Positions 12,400 through 23,310 are shown, counted from the first letter of the stretch. The stretch: DNA of 64,000 nt from Ambrosia x helenae (GCA_030844895.1 JAUTDX010002107.1:1-64000), one strand, 5' to 3'. Program-made: numbers and translations. The notes: a model not told the origin generated them from the letters alone.

Positions 12400-14085
12400 C
12401 TTGTAGATGCACATTGGTCTCTCTTATGAGAGCAAAAGATTCTTTGCATGAAGTTGAGCAAAGTTTTAACATAGATTCTTTTGATAACTAAGATAAGGTA
12501 GATTTAGAGGTGCATCCCTCAAAAGCCATTAAGGCAAAATTCTTTCTACCATTATCAGGTTCTCCCCAGTTGATACCATAGACTTTATTGTCTGCATCTT
12601 AACTGCATTAAGATGTATCAAATGGAAGACTACTCCAGTCAACATACCCTGAAGTGAAAAGACTTTGTTGAGAAGGTTGTTGAGTTTGTGGAGGTGGTTG
12701 AGAAGCTGGAATAGGAGGCATCTGTTGTTGGCCCTGTTGTTGAGCAGGCATCTGTATATATTGTATTTGAGGCACATATTGGATTTGTGGAGCTTGTGCC
12801 TGTACACAATGTGCACTCCCCTGTGTTCCATTATTCCTATTATAACTAGAGTTTTACTGATTTCCAGACTGTGGTTGGTTATAGCTAGAGCTTCTACACT
12901 CGCTAGCAAAGTGTCCCAACTTCTGACACTTATGACATCTCAGTTTTGATTTGTCAAAACAAACTTTTGTTGAACTGTTCAGTCCTAGAAATTCCCTTCC
13001 TGACCTTTTATAAAATTTATTAGTTTTTATGCTTAACATGGCCAGTTGGTGTAAAATGTCCATTTCTTCTAAGTCATCAATACTTAAATTTTTTAAGTCA
13101 TCCATTAGAAAACACAAGTTATCAGCAGTTTGACTATTTTCTTCATTGTCATAAGCTGGATATGACCTTTCTAATGAGATCCCAGCTGTTATGTCAATGT
13201 GATCAAAAGATCCAAAATCATTTGAACAAGAAGGTAAGTCTTGTCCTAAAAGAGCTGTACTACCTGGAACATAGTCATCAACAGTTTTGCCAGAGTTTTG
13301 CAACTTTTTGTTTTGATTGATTTCGCTTTCAAAGTTAACAATCTCCCATGTAATTTTGTAAGAGTGAGGGAGTTAAAATCTGGTCTTGATCTGAGAACTA
13401 TAGAGTAAGTTCCCATTTTTCTGGTAAAGATCATAAAAATCTATGAAGCATAGATACATTTGTGTAGATCTGACCATTTAACTTTAACTCGGAAATTAAT
13501 GAGGAGAATCTCTCAAATTGTTGTGTTAGAGTTTTCCATTAATATGAGTAAAGGTTTCATATTGCTGAGCAAGAATTTCTCTAGTGTTGGCAATCACCTC
13601 ATCAGTTCCTCCAAACTGTTCTTTTAGGCAATCGCAAAGCTCTTTGGCACTTTCACAATGTAAAAGTCTAGAGTAGATTTCATTTGGGAGAGCCGTTGCC
13701 AACATAGAGAATGCCTTAGCATCAAGCTCAAGTTTTAGGAAATCTTCATCAGTGTAGTCTTTAAGTTCTTTTGGAATTTCTACATTAGTTTCAAGATTTA
13801 TGTTTACTGGTTTATGGGGTCCATATATGACAGACCTCCAACAGCCAGTATTTTGCTATGAAAGATTATGTGCCAACCTCTTTTGCCAGATATTATATCA
13901 TTTCTGACTAACATAGGAGGTTTATTGGCAGATCCAGCATTATAAGGGTCTATTTTTAAGAAATTTGTTTTGAACAATGGTTTCTTAGAGTGATGGATGT
14001 TTAAAAAGTGAACTGAAATCCTCTATTGAATATCAATAAAAGCCTGTGTCTGATTCTCAATTTGTTAGATTGATATTTGATCAGA
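12400..14085 (-). pseudogene. Sirevirus-like gag with zinc knuckle (decayed)
   Basis: This is the nucleocapsid gene of the copia element. Near 13500-13780 the minus strand reads pieces such as ALPNEIYSRLLHCESAKEL and EQFGGTDEVI, a copia Gag core. The frame at 12854-13303 ends with the zinc knuckle CHKCQKLGHFASEC (CX2CX4HX4C), followed by glutamine-rich sequence. The core and the knuckle lie in separate broken frames. It starts shortly after the primer site at 14090-14106. Function as a protein is lost. Confidence 0.85.
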
Positions 14086-14089
14086 TAAA

Positions 14090-14106
14090 CCAGTACTCTG
14101 ATACCA
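14090..14106 (-). other. Primer binding site, initiator tRNA-Met type
   Basis: On the minus strand this reads TGGTATCAGAGTACTGG, two bases inside the 5' LTR. TGGTATCAGAG is the standard copia match to plant initiator tRNA-Met. Confidence 0.88.
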
Positions 14107-14108
14107 AT

Positions 14109-14777
14109 TGTTGGATCAGTAGTCTGTTTAACAATTCTTATTCAATGAACACTTGTGTGTGGTAAATATATCAAAGCAGTATGCACAGCGGAATAGTAAA
14201 GTGTTCAAGTTATAGTTTCACTTTTAACAGGAGTTATTACTCCTCCTGGATTTAATGAACAAAGGAGTTAATCTAAACAATTGAATGCATATATCAATAA
14301 ATATAATGAAAGATTCACATATGTGAAATGATTTTTCTATTAAAAGCTTTGAAGGATTTCAGCCAAAAATCGTTGTCTAAAATAGTGGGATTAACCCATT
14401 TATTTATAGACAGACAATTACATAGAAGCTAAGTAATCAAAAGATTATAATAATGTAAGATAATACTACAACAAGCTGTAGTATTGAAACTTGAACAAAG
14501 ACTTTAAGAATACTAATATAATACTAAACTGTTGAGATTAAGGGCGGTTAGAAGCTTCTAATCAAAGTGCTGATGAGTGACAAACTTCTAATGAGTAACC
14601 TTCAGGAGTTTGTCTTCGGGAGTTGTTCTTCAGATGTCTTGTCTGGTTCATCTTCAGAACTTCCGTTTCTTTACTCTTCAAGACTTGGTAATCTTCTACA
14701 TCAGCAATTTAAACAAAATGATAACAGGATATAAGACTAAGGTTTATACTGGCTTGTCAATCCTCTTTGACCCTACA
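14109..14777 (-). repeat. 5' LTR of the Sirevirus-like element
   Basis: This is the right LTR copy, 669 bp, TGTTGGATC to CCCTACA. Target duplication TAAAT follows at 14778-14782. Confidence 0.9.
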
Positions 14778-14782
14778 TAAAT

Positions 14783-14870
14783 CCTGATAAAACAGAGAAA
14801 AAAAGCACGATTTTGAGCACAAGATATGTGATAATTATAAGTGAAAACATATCAATTTCTCGGCACATCA
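14783..14870 (-). repeat. Athila-like 5' LTR, outer fragment
   Basis: This is the remaining 88 bp of the LTR interrupted at 3563. It aligns with the outermost end of the solo LTR near 33160-33250 (shared GTGAAAACAT and GTGATAAT-type stretches). It ends in CATCA at 14870, the complement of a TGATG LTR start. Confidence 0.7.
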
Positions 14871-16253
14871 ACGCCCCCTTTGCTGTTCAGTAGACGTGGT
14901 CTCATGGGATGAACATAATTTTCAAAAAGTTCCTCTTGGATTAGGGTCAAACCTGGTAAGGAAAGTCATGGCTTGATTAAGAGGCTTAGGTTTAAATCAT
15001 ACTTGTTGGACCCAGCTAGTCTACTTGGTTCTCTTTTGAGAGTGGGTTTAGCAGGCACTATGATGGACATGATATTGGGACCCTAAAACATTGAAAACTA
15101 TGTTTTTATTTTTAAATAAATTGTAATACAATGGTTATGTAACTTCGCTTCACCTTGGTTATGACATGTTTTTAAACTTTCTTAGACCGGAAACTTAAAT
15201 GTGTTGGACTAGAGGGTGGTTGCAAGATGTCCATACGTATCCATAAGTGATTTGCTAAACATTGTGGTAACAACTTCCGTTACCTCATGACTTGCTTTCC
15301 GCTGTGCGCTGCCGGGGTGTGACTAACGACCCGGACCATTTCGACCCGACCGACCCGTTAATGCCCTGGACTGTTTATGCCCGACCTGGCCCGTTAGCGA
15401 CTCAGACCGTTTGGACGCGACCAGATTGTTTCGAGCTAACCGTCCTGTTAGCGACCCAGACCATTTCGATTCGACTTGGCCCATTAAATACCCAGACCAT
15501 TTTGACTCAAACGACCCCCTAACAACCCGAATGGTTTCGAACCGACCAGGTCTGTCAACAAATGCAAAAGATACAATTATTTGTTGTTAAAGACATAGAT
15601 TTCTATCGGGCATCAGACCTTTTGGTGTTGTGTGAGTTTTAATTCAGATTCCTAAGTAGTTATTTGAAAATACCCATCCTTACCCATTTGTTTTCTTTGA
15701 CATACCCATCCTGACCCACTTACTTACTTCTAATATTTAAAATTACCCATCCTAACCCCCTTGAAAATTATAGTAAACCCAATTCAACCCAGAAGTTCAA
15801 ATCCTATACCCAAAACAACCTAAACCCAATTAGATGGGTTAAGATTGCCAGGCCTAGTTAACATTTTGTTAACTTCATTATATATGCTTACAAAATTCAT
15901 ACAGAAAGTACTAATGTAGTATTATTAATAACAATTGGGAATTCAATATTTATAGCTGTTGTTAACATGTTGCACACGTTTTATAGAACGGAATTAAATA
16001 TGATATTTTAAAATAACTGTATTCCAAACAATAGTTGTACCATGAAAAAAACCTTGATCAGCGATCGCGCGTAAATCTACCATGAAAAAACCTGAATCAA
16101 AGGTCATTCTTAGAGGAGATCGAAGTCTCTGGTCGCAGGAAAAACAATACTTCAGGGTAAAACCGAAATTAAAAAAAAAAGTTATTGTAGATCGATACTA
16201 ACATACAATTTGTATACATATTATACTTTATTATTGTTAACTAAGTCTTGTAA
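14871..16253. other. Non-genic flank of the Athila insertion
   Basis: No credible gene was seen. The stretch holds a degenerate repeat at 15326-15550. A run of TACCCATCC-like motifs lies at 15668-15850 and ends in GATGGGTTAAGATTGCCAGG, which resembles the end of a non-autonomous hAT element. Sequence at 15930-15960 (ATAACAATTGGGAATT) recurs upstream of the F-box gene at 45297, near 45070, so the F-box upstream region extends at least to here. Confidence 0.5.
15326..15550. repeat. Degenerate GACCCGACC-type minisatellite
   Basis: Irregular copies of a 34-45 bp unit built around CCAGACCATTTCGACCCGAC and CCCGTTAGCGACC follow one another here. The repeat is GC-rich compared with its surroundings. 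It may be the internal or subterminal repeat of a non-autonomous hAT element ending near 15862. Confidence 0.5.
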
Positions 16254-16361
16254 ATGAAAACAAAGTCTTTTAAACATGTTCTAGAACAGAATTAAATATT
16301 ATATGATCAAATGTTATTCGGACCTCAAATAATGCTTATATTCCCTTAGTTAATGATCTTA

Positions 16362-16370
16362 TTTATAAAT
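16362..16370 (+). promoter_or_regulatory. TATA box of F-box copy 1
   Basis: TTTATAAAT sits 78 bp before the homologous start codon at 16448. The closer ATG at 16379 is only 8 bp from the box, too close to lie downstream of a normal plant transcription start. Confidence 0.55.
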
Positions 16371-16447
16371 ATTGCTTCATGCTATCAAGTCTAACCCATC
16401 CCCACCAAGGAGGAGTCAGCAAGCATTATATCGATCTGGTAATTAAA

Positions 16448-17499
16448 ATGTCAACTACTCTCGCTGATGTCCCCCTAACCATCATTCAAACCAACATCTT
16501 ACCACGACTAGATGGCCGATCTCTTTCGACCATCGCCACTGTATCATCCTCTCTACACGCCCTATGTTCCGATAATAATCTATGGTCCCATGTTTCCATG
16601 TGCATGTGGCCCTCTATAACCCACCCGCGTGTTAATGAACTCATATCCTCCTTTCCTGGTGGTCATCGATCGTTCTTCCATGACTCGTTTCCTTCCCTAT
16701 TAACCGAACTTAACGCCCATAACTGCTACACTTTTAAACAACAAGATTGTTCGTCTTCTTATTTTGATAGCTCACCTCATCCTTTGCCATCACAACTCAT
16801 ATCAGCAGTTGATATTCGATACCAACCGAGGTTATATACTCCGCTGTCCAGTTCACTAACACTACAACTGATTTCCTGATGTCCGAGTTGCTGATTGAAT
16901 TAAATAAAGATCACGGAATCTCCAGACTCATTGAGATGGAAGTAGATGAGCTTGCGGGTGTGGACGAAGAAGCATTATCGCATCTGAAAGACTTGCTGAC
17001 ATTAAACTGGATTGTTATTGATCCTACACTTAAACGAGCAGGCAACGTATCGAGTATCAAACCTGTTACTGTAAAGAGGGATTGGATGACTAACGAGACA
17101 CTTGTCCAATACGTCAGCGTTTTACCCGGATGTGACCCGGATGAGATGGTTCAATGTCGAATACATGTGGTTATGGGTGTGGGTAACCAAGGGGAGGGGT
17201 TGCAGGTTAAAGAGGTGGTGATGAAGTTATTGGACTTGGATTCCCGTTGGTTAATTGGTGAGGAGTTTTTGGTAATTTTGCATATGGCAATTTTGGAGGA
17301 AAATAATGTAAGAAGGAAGGTGGTGGATGACGAAGAGAGATGGCAAAGCCTGCGTGTGTTTAAGGAAATGAAAGGAAAGCGAAGGGAGTTGGTACGTAAG
17401 GAAGAAAACAAAAGGGAGAGTGATATTAAGATGAATTACATTGGCATGTTGGTTTCATTTTGTTTTTCTCTTTATTTTTTGAGATTCATGTTGCAATAA
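16448..17499 (+). pseudogene. F-box protein gene copy 1, frameshifted
   Basis: This copy is homologous to F-box proteins of the Arabidopsis At2g36090/At2g27310 type, SCF ubiquitin-ligase substrate receptors whose targets are not known to me. The N-terminal F-box (LTIIQTNILPRLDGRSLSTI) is intact. A missing A near 16826 (ACCAACCGAGG, where copies 2 and 3 have ACCAAACCGAGG) shifts the frame and gives a stop at about 16877. The rest continues in another frame to 17499, including LTLNWIVIDPTLKRAGN. This copy keeps the hydrophobic C-terminal tail IGMLVSFCFSLYFLRFMLQ, which copies 2 and 3 lack. The start at 16448 is chosen because MSTTLADV aligns with the starts of the other copies. Confidence 0.8.
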
Positions 17500-18959
17500 G
17501 TTAAGAGTGTTTTGGTGGAAAATAATGGTAAGGAGTTTTTGAATGTTTAGAAAAAATAGTGATTGATTCTCTCAAGAAACAAGCAAACTATCATCTATAT
17601 CATTTTATTGAGGAGTGATGGCCAACATAATAATTTTGTACACCATCCAACTATTACAGCAATATATACAAGTGAATCAAACTTATATAATGAGGGTATA
17701 ATTAAAACTTTTTGTATAATTAAGACACTTGAAAGGGTAGCAATGTAATTTTATCTTTGATTTTTAGATAAAACTTAAAAATCCATTCCCTTCATACCCA
17801 TCTCATCCCTTCAAGTTCTCTCCTTGTCCTTTCATATTCTTAAAACGTTTCCCTATTCATTTTCACACATTAAATTTAGACAATCAAACAAAATGCAACT
17901 TATTCCAAGCATTCATTCTATGAAGATGTCATTACGATTCAAAGTGTTGCAGGTATTGGATGAATTTTCTGGTGATACATGAAACACGGAACAAACTTTT
18001 GAAATGTTATGGTAAATGGTGTAGTAAGAAGTATTCTTTGTACAATATGATAGTTAGCTTATATTTTAATTCAACCACTTTGACTTGTTACCAATCAAAT
18101 ACTACATTTTCCTTTATCAACACGTCAAGCTAGCCCTCAAGAGTTTCTGGACTTAGACATCACGGGATCAAGTGCTTGGATTAAAACTCTATTTTCTCTT
18201 ACGTTTATCTAACTTCACCATTATGTTGAGTATTTACTGTTTGTATAAATGTTTTTATTTAGACACCATAATTTTTTTATAATTTTTTGTTTTAGTTGAT
18301 GGAATATTCCCACCTTCTAGAGGTAGCATGAATGTAAGGATCAATACATGTGATCAGTATATACATGTTCACAAATTCTACTACTTTTTATCTTATTTTT
18401 TTAATAAGTGTGTTGTGCCACGTTCTGTAAGAACAAGAACAAAATAAAGTCGTTGCATGTTTCAGGTTACAAAATCATGGCTTATCTCAATATACTATGC
18501 TTTGTAACGAAGTTGGAAGCCATGTGATCATATTCTAGATAAAACATATGAGATGGTCGATCATTGTGGTATCACATTTATCGCATAACAAATACTCTAT
18601 AAATTATATATATGCCCATCTCTAAGATTATTACTTTAAGAACTTTTCAACCCCTGTTGTGTGTATTCTGATGAATTTCACTATTTTGTTGTATAATTTC
18701 AAGAAGTAACTAATAGTTTAAAAATTAAAATTAATTAATCAGGTTAGTCATCATCTTCCCATAAGTGTCGGACATGGTGAAGATGAGCATTTTGTGTATG
18801 ATATAATTTCAAAGGCGACGACCAACTTTGTTGGTAACTTTCTTGATACGGTCTTTATTATGTGTTCGAACTGGCTATGCATTAGGGTACTATACTTCAG
18901 TACTTCTTAGTTCTTTGAGATCGAAAGGAGTATAAATTCTATTACATCACTGTTGCTTA

Positions 18960-19740
18960 CTTTTTTAGCACATGAGCAGTGGAACCAAAATTCACTTTAA
19001 TGTTTTGATGCTTTACTTGGCTGGAAAAACGAGCTGTTACCCGATTGAACTTCATATTGTTACAGTTAATAATTGAATGTTATTTAACCTATTATATATA
19101 AGTTCCTATCTCATTTTGAGCTTTTAATATGTTATGCAGCAAAGTCTGGACTGTGATTGCACCTTCACCACACCTTATTATGCCATTGAAACTCTTGAGG
19201 TCAATTCTTAGTTAATTTATCCATCTCTCTCTCTATCTATATTACTTAATGATTCTTTTATGTTGTTGTCTTGATAATGAGACTAGCTGAGCAGTAGACT
19301 TTGAAGGTTCAATTGTCACCAATGGGTTAACTATACAACAACAACAACAGCCTTACCCAGTAAATCCCACCATTAGCCAAGCTAAGGGTAGGGTCTGGGG
19401 AGAGTGAGATGTAAGCAAACCTTACCTCTATCTTTGTAGATAGAGAGGCAAGATAGAGAGGCTGTTTCCAGAGAGACCCTCGGCTCAATAACACACACTC
19501 GACAAGTAAACAGCACTAAGAAACTAATAAAGAGCTATTGAATTTAAAGAAACATTGAAAGCGTCACATAGTGAAAAAAAGGTATATATGCCATAAAACA
19601 ACGTAATTCAACTATGAAGAACAAATTAATGGGGCTGCATTGACATCAAAAGAGTCTATTCTTTTCTATGATGAAGTGATTTTGTATAAAGACGTGCTGG
19701 CTGATAATGAGGTCTCCCTTTCAATTGTTAAGGTGGAAAT
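18960..19740 (+). pseudogene. TIP41-like gene remnant in unit 0
   Basis: These are fragments of a TIP41-like gene; TIP41 proteins bind the PP2A/TAP42 regulatory system in TOR signalling. Three exon-like pieces in the right order match my memory of plant TIP41: SGTKIHFNVLMLYLAGK near 18970, CDCTFTTPYYAIETLE near 19150, and EEQINGAALTSKESILFYDE at 19618 onward, ending ADNEVSLSIVKV before a GT. The start and the C-terminal half were not found. A SINE separates the second and third pieces. It cannot encode a full protein. The TSKE.ILFYDEV.LY match is the strongest support. Confidence 0.65.
19335..19609 (-). mobile_element. Au-like SINE insertion with target duplication
   Basis: This is a 275 bp insertion flanked by AACTAT at 19329-19334 and 19610-19615. 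The empty site is seen in unit 1 near 23177 (GGATAACTATGAAG). On the minus strand it carries GAGGGTCTCTCTGGAAACAG, a CCCCAGACCC core, and ends in (TTG)n at 19335-19350. These are features of the widespread plant Au SINE family. Confidence 0.75.
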
Positions 19741-21010
19741 TTTAAAGTAATAATGATTCCCTTCGGTTTTTATTATGTGATTAAAAAGTGACATCTCAAA
19801 TGTTAGTTGGCAATTTGGCATACAACTTTCTATATGATAGAAAAGTAGATCCCATCCAAGAAATAGACCATAGTGGCTATATACATTCGCAATTTAGTAA
19901 GAATTATTACCCGTATTGTTACCTTTTATACATGAACCACAACACTTCAGACCATGTTGTTAGTATTTTACGAAGTTAGTACCTTGACCATGTTCTTGCA
20001 TTAGGCAGACAAGTGAAGCGTTGGGCCACCACAATGGGCACAATAACAGTTCATACGAACTTGAGACTACTTTGGACAAATAATGTTATGGGTAAACCTA
20101 ACATGGCTTATACCAGAAGTTACCCGATTTTGATCCGGGCCCATATGAGTAAGTTAATGTATTTATGTTTTTTTTGAAGGTTTTTGATAATGAAAACATA
20201 CTTCGTTGTTGACAATGATTGTTGATTCTTTTAATATCTTTATTTGCATATCCATTTAGGTACATTACTTATGCCGTGGATTGTTAAATTGGACTTTTGA
20301 CAAACTTATTTGATAGGTTACTGCTAGCTTGATTTAGTTGATCACTTTATTGATATTGTGGATCCATGGGTGGACATTGACATAATAGAAGCAAACTGGA
20401 GATTTCAAGTTAGAGTTGTCAGCAGTAATATTATTCATTATCTCTATTTAGTTTCCATAACAGAGGCATGTTGTTCTTCTTCCTGCTATATTGTTAACCC
20501 ACTTTGACTTTGTTTTTTGTGTATATAGTCTGATCATTACAAGACAACTAACCAATTTTAATTAACCAATAATAGGGACAACCTAATTGCTTCATAATGA
20601 CATCAAACAAGGAGGCATTTGTTCAATAACCCCAACGACCATTACCAATTCCAAAGGTTAGCTTACTATCATTGAACTAAGTTATTTGAATATAAAGTAT
20701 GCTCGTCGACATCATTATACGGTGAACCGGTGGCATTATCAACTCAATTTCTCATTTATTTATTTTAGTCTGCTCCCTAAGTTTTATTCTTTAAAACGTG
20801 AAACCTTGAATTCAAGTTGTAGCTTACATTATTTCTGCTAATTGAAACCCTCTACCATTTGAATTCTGTTATTAATATAGTTATTAGTAACTTGTAACAC
20901 CTTTGAAAACAAAGTCTTTTAAACATGTTCTATAACAGAATTAAATATTATATGATCAAATGTTATTCGGACCTCAAATAATGCTTATATTCCCTTAGTT
21001 AATGATCTTA

Positions 21011-21019
21011 TTTATAAAT
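21011..21019 (+). promoter_or_regulatory. TATA box of F-box copy 2
   Basis: TTTATAAAT, 84-92 bp before the chosen start codon at 21103. It supports the downstream ATG, since the ATG at 21028 lies only 8 bp after the box. Confidence 0.55.
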
Positions 21020-21102
21020 CTTGCTTCATGCTATCAAGTCTAACCCATCCCCACCAAGGAGGAGTCCGAGTCAGAAAGCATTATATCGATCTGGTAATTA
21101 AA

Positions 21103-22095
21103 ATGTCAACTACTCTCGCTGATGTCCCCCTAACCATCATTCAAACCAACATCTTACCACGACTAGATGGCCGATCTCTTTCGACCATCGCCACTGTATC
21201 ATCCTCTCTACACGCCTTATGTTCCGATCATAATCTTTGGTCTCATGTTTCCAAGTGCATGTGGCCCTCTATAACCCATCCACATGTTAATGAAGTCATC
21301 TCCTCATTCCCTGGTGGTCACCTATCGTTCTTCCACGACTCGTTTCCTTCTCTAATAACCGAAGTTAACGCCCATAACTGCTACACTTTTAAACAACAAG
21401 ATTGTTTGTCTTCTTATTTTGATAGCTCACCTCATCCTTTGCCATCACAACTCATATCAGCAGTTGATATTCGATACCAAACCGAGGTTATATACTCCGC
21501 TGTCCAGTTCACTAACACTACAACTGATTTCCTGATGTCCGAGTTGCTTATTGAATTAAATGAAGATCACGAAAACAATAGATGCATTGACATGGAAGTC
21601 GATGAGCTTGCGGGTGTGGACGAAGAAGCATTATCGCATCTGAAAGACTTGCTGACATTAAACTGGATTGTTATTGATCCTACACTTAAACGAGCAGGCA
21701 ACGTATCGAGTATCAAACCTGTTACTGTAAAGAGGGATTGGATGACTAACGAGACACTTGTCCAATACGTCAGCGTTTTACCCGGATGTGACCCGGATGA
21801 GATGGTTCAATGTCGAATACATGTGGTTATGGGTGTGGGTAACCAAGGGGAGGGGTTGCAGGTTAAAGAGGTGGTGATGAAGTTATTGGACTTGGATTCC
21901 CGTTGGTTAATTGGTGAGGAGTTTTTGGTAATTTTGCATATGGCAATTTTGGAGGAAAATAATGTAAGAAGGAAGGTGGTGGATGACCAAGAGAGATGGC
22001 AAAGCCTGCGTGTGTTTAAGGAAATGAAAGGAAAGCGAAGGGAGTTGGTACGTAAGGAAGAAAACAAAAGGGAGAGTGATATTAAGATGAATTAG
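21103..22095 (+). CDS. F-box protein, At2g36090-like, copy 2 (tail truncated)
   Basis: Predicted SCF E3 ligase substrate receptor of 330 residues from the ATG at 21103; an in-frame ATG at 21028 would give 355 but lies too close to the TATA box. The F-box spans roughly residues 5-50 (LTIIQTNILPRLDGRSLSTI through NLWSHVSKCMWPS). The family's C-terminal region contains SAVDIRYQTEVIYSAVQ, LTLNWIVIDPTLKRAGN and LDLDSRWLIGEEFLVIL. It ends in basic sequence and a TAG at 22093. After the stop, 22096-22155 still reads 19 hydrophobic residues (IGILVSFCFSLYFLRLMLQ) and then TAA. Copies 1, 4 and 5 keep this tail, so this copy lost a probable membrane tail by a Tyr-to-stop change. The gene is intronless and its protein is identical to copy 3. 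Confidence 0.85.
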   Translation: MSTTLADVPLTIIQTNILPRLDGRSLSTIATVSSSLHALCSDHNLWSHVSKCMWPSITHPHVNEVISSFPGGHLSFFHDSFPSLITEVNAHNCYTFKQQDCLSSYFDSSPHPLPSQLISAVDIRYQTEVIYSAVQFTNTTTDFLMSELLIELNEDHENNRCIDMEVDELAGVDEEALSHLKDLLTLNWIVIDPTLKRAGNVSSIKPVTVKRDWMTNETLVQYVSVLPGCDPDEMVQCRIHVVMGVGNQGEGLQVKEVVMKLLDLDSRWLIGEEFLVILHMAILEENNVRRKVVDDQERWQSLRVFKEMKGKRRELVRKEENKRESDIKMN

Positions 22096-23183
22096 ATTGG
22101 CATATTGGTTTCATTTTGTTTTTCTCTTTATTTTTTGAGATTGATGTTGCAATAAGTTAAGAGTGTTTTGGTGGAAAATAATGGCAAGGAGTTTTTGAAT
22201 GTTTAGAAAAAATCGTGATTGATTCTATCAAGAAACGAGCAAACATGTCATCTATATTATTTTATTAAGGAGGAGTGATGGCCAACATAATAATTTTGTA
22301 CACCATCCAACTATTGTTGAGTATTTAGTGTTTGTATAAATGTTTTTTATTTAGACACCCTAATTTTTTTTTTTTTTTTTTGTTTTAGTTGATGGAATAT
22401 CCCCACCTTCTAGAGGTAGCATGAATGTAAGGATCAATACATGTGATCAGTATATACATGTTCACAAATTCTACTACTTTTTATCTCATTTTTTTTAAAT
22501 AAGTGTATTGTGCCACGTTCTGTAAGAACAAGAACAAAATAAAGTCGTTGCATTTTTCAGGTTACAAAATCATGGCTTATCTCAATATACTATGCTTTGT
22601 AACGAAGTTGGAAGCAATTTGATCCTATTCTAGATGAAACATATGAGATGGTCGATCATTATGGTATCACATTTATCTCTAAGATTATTACTTTAAGAAC
22701 TTTTCAACCCCTGTTGTGTATTCTGATGAATTTCACTATTTTGTTGTATAATTTCAAGAAGTAACTAATAGTTTAAAAATTAATATTAATTAATCAGGTT
22801 AGTCATCATCATCCCATAAGTGTCGGACATGGTGAAGATGAGCATTTTGTGTATGATATAATTTCAAAGGCGACGACAAACTTTGTTGGTATCTGTCTTG
22901 ATAGGGTCTTTATTATGTGTTCGAACTGGCTATGCATTAGGGTACTACTTCAGTACTTCTTATTTCTTTGAGATCGAAAGGGGTACAAATTCTATTACAT
23001 CACTGTTGCTTACTTTTTTAGCACAAGAGCAGTGGAACCAAAATTCATTAATGTTTCTTAGTTAATTTATCCATCTCTCTCTATATTACTTAATGATTCT
23101 TTTATGTTGTCTTGAACTCTTGATAATGAGACTAGCTGAGGAGTAGACTTTGAAGGTTCAATTGTCACAAATGGGATAACTAT

Positions 23184-23310
23184 GAAGAACAAATTAATGG
23201 GGTTGCATTGACATCAAAAGAGTCTATTCTTTTCTATGATGAAGTGATTTTGTATAAAGACGTGCTGGCTGATAATGAGGTCTCCCTTTCAATTGTTAAA
23301 GTGGTAAATT
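23184..23310 (+). pseudogene. TIP41-like exon fragment in unit 1
   Basis: A single exon-like piece, EEQINGVALTSKESILFYDE to VLADNEVSLSIVKV, matches TIP41-like proteins. The two upstream pieces seen in unit 0 have been deleted except for a trace near 23025-23050. The open frame runs on to 23549 but that part is probably intron-derived and not a real protein. Confidence 0.6.

Larger units (their letters stand above)
3564..14777 (-). mobile_element. Complete Sirevirus-like Ty1/copia retrotransposon
   Basis: This is a full-length 11.2 kb element inserted in the Athila LTR. Its two LTRs (3564-4236 and 14109-14777) both begin TGTTGGATCAGTAGTC. It is flanked by the 5 bp target duplication TAAAT at 3559-3563 and 14778-14782. 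The primer site matches initiator tRNA-Met and a purine tract precedes the left LTR. Order on the minus strand is gag with a zinc knuckle, protease, integrase, reverse transcriptase, RNase H, then about 3 kb holding an extra ORF. The extra 3' ORF and the large size are Sirevirus characters. Coding regions are broken by many stops and frameshifts, and the LTRs differ at many sites, so the insertion is old and no longer autonomous. Confidence 0.92.
16254..20905 (+). repeat. Tandem unit 0 (diverged): F-box plus TIP41 remains
   Basis: This is the first of three direct units that all start GAAAACAAAGTCTTTTAAAC. It is 4.65 kb against about 3.57 kb for units 1 and 2. The difference is explained by about 560 bp at 17659-18225, a small stretch near 18575-18610, about 170 bp at 18990-19200 and a SINE at 19335-19609, all absent from units 1 and 2. 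Small coding-like stretches of unknown origin occur around 18300-18560, 18740-18840, 19980-20150 and 20340-20420 and are conserved in the other units. Confidence 0.85.

Noticed and set aside
21028..21102. Upstream ATG giving a 355-residue F-box protein
   Set aside because: It lies only 8 bp after the TATA box, and the 25 extra residues do not align with copy 4. The ATG at 21103 matches the family start.
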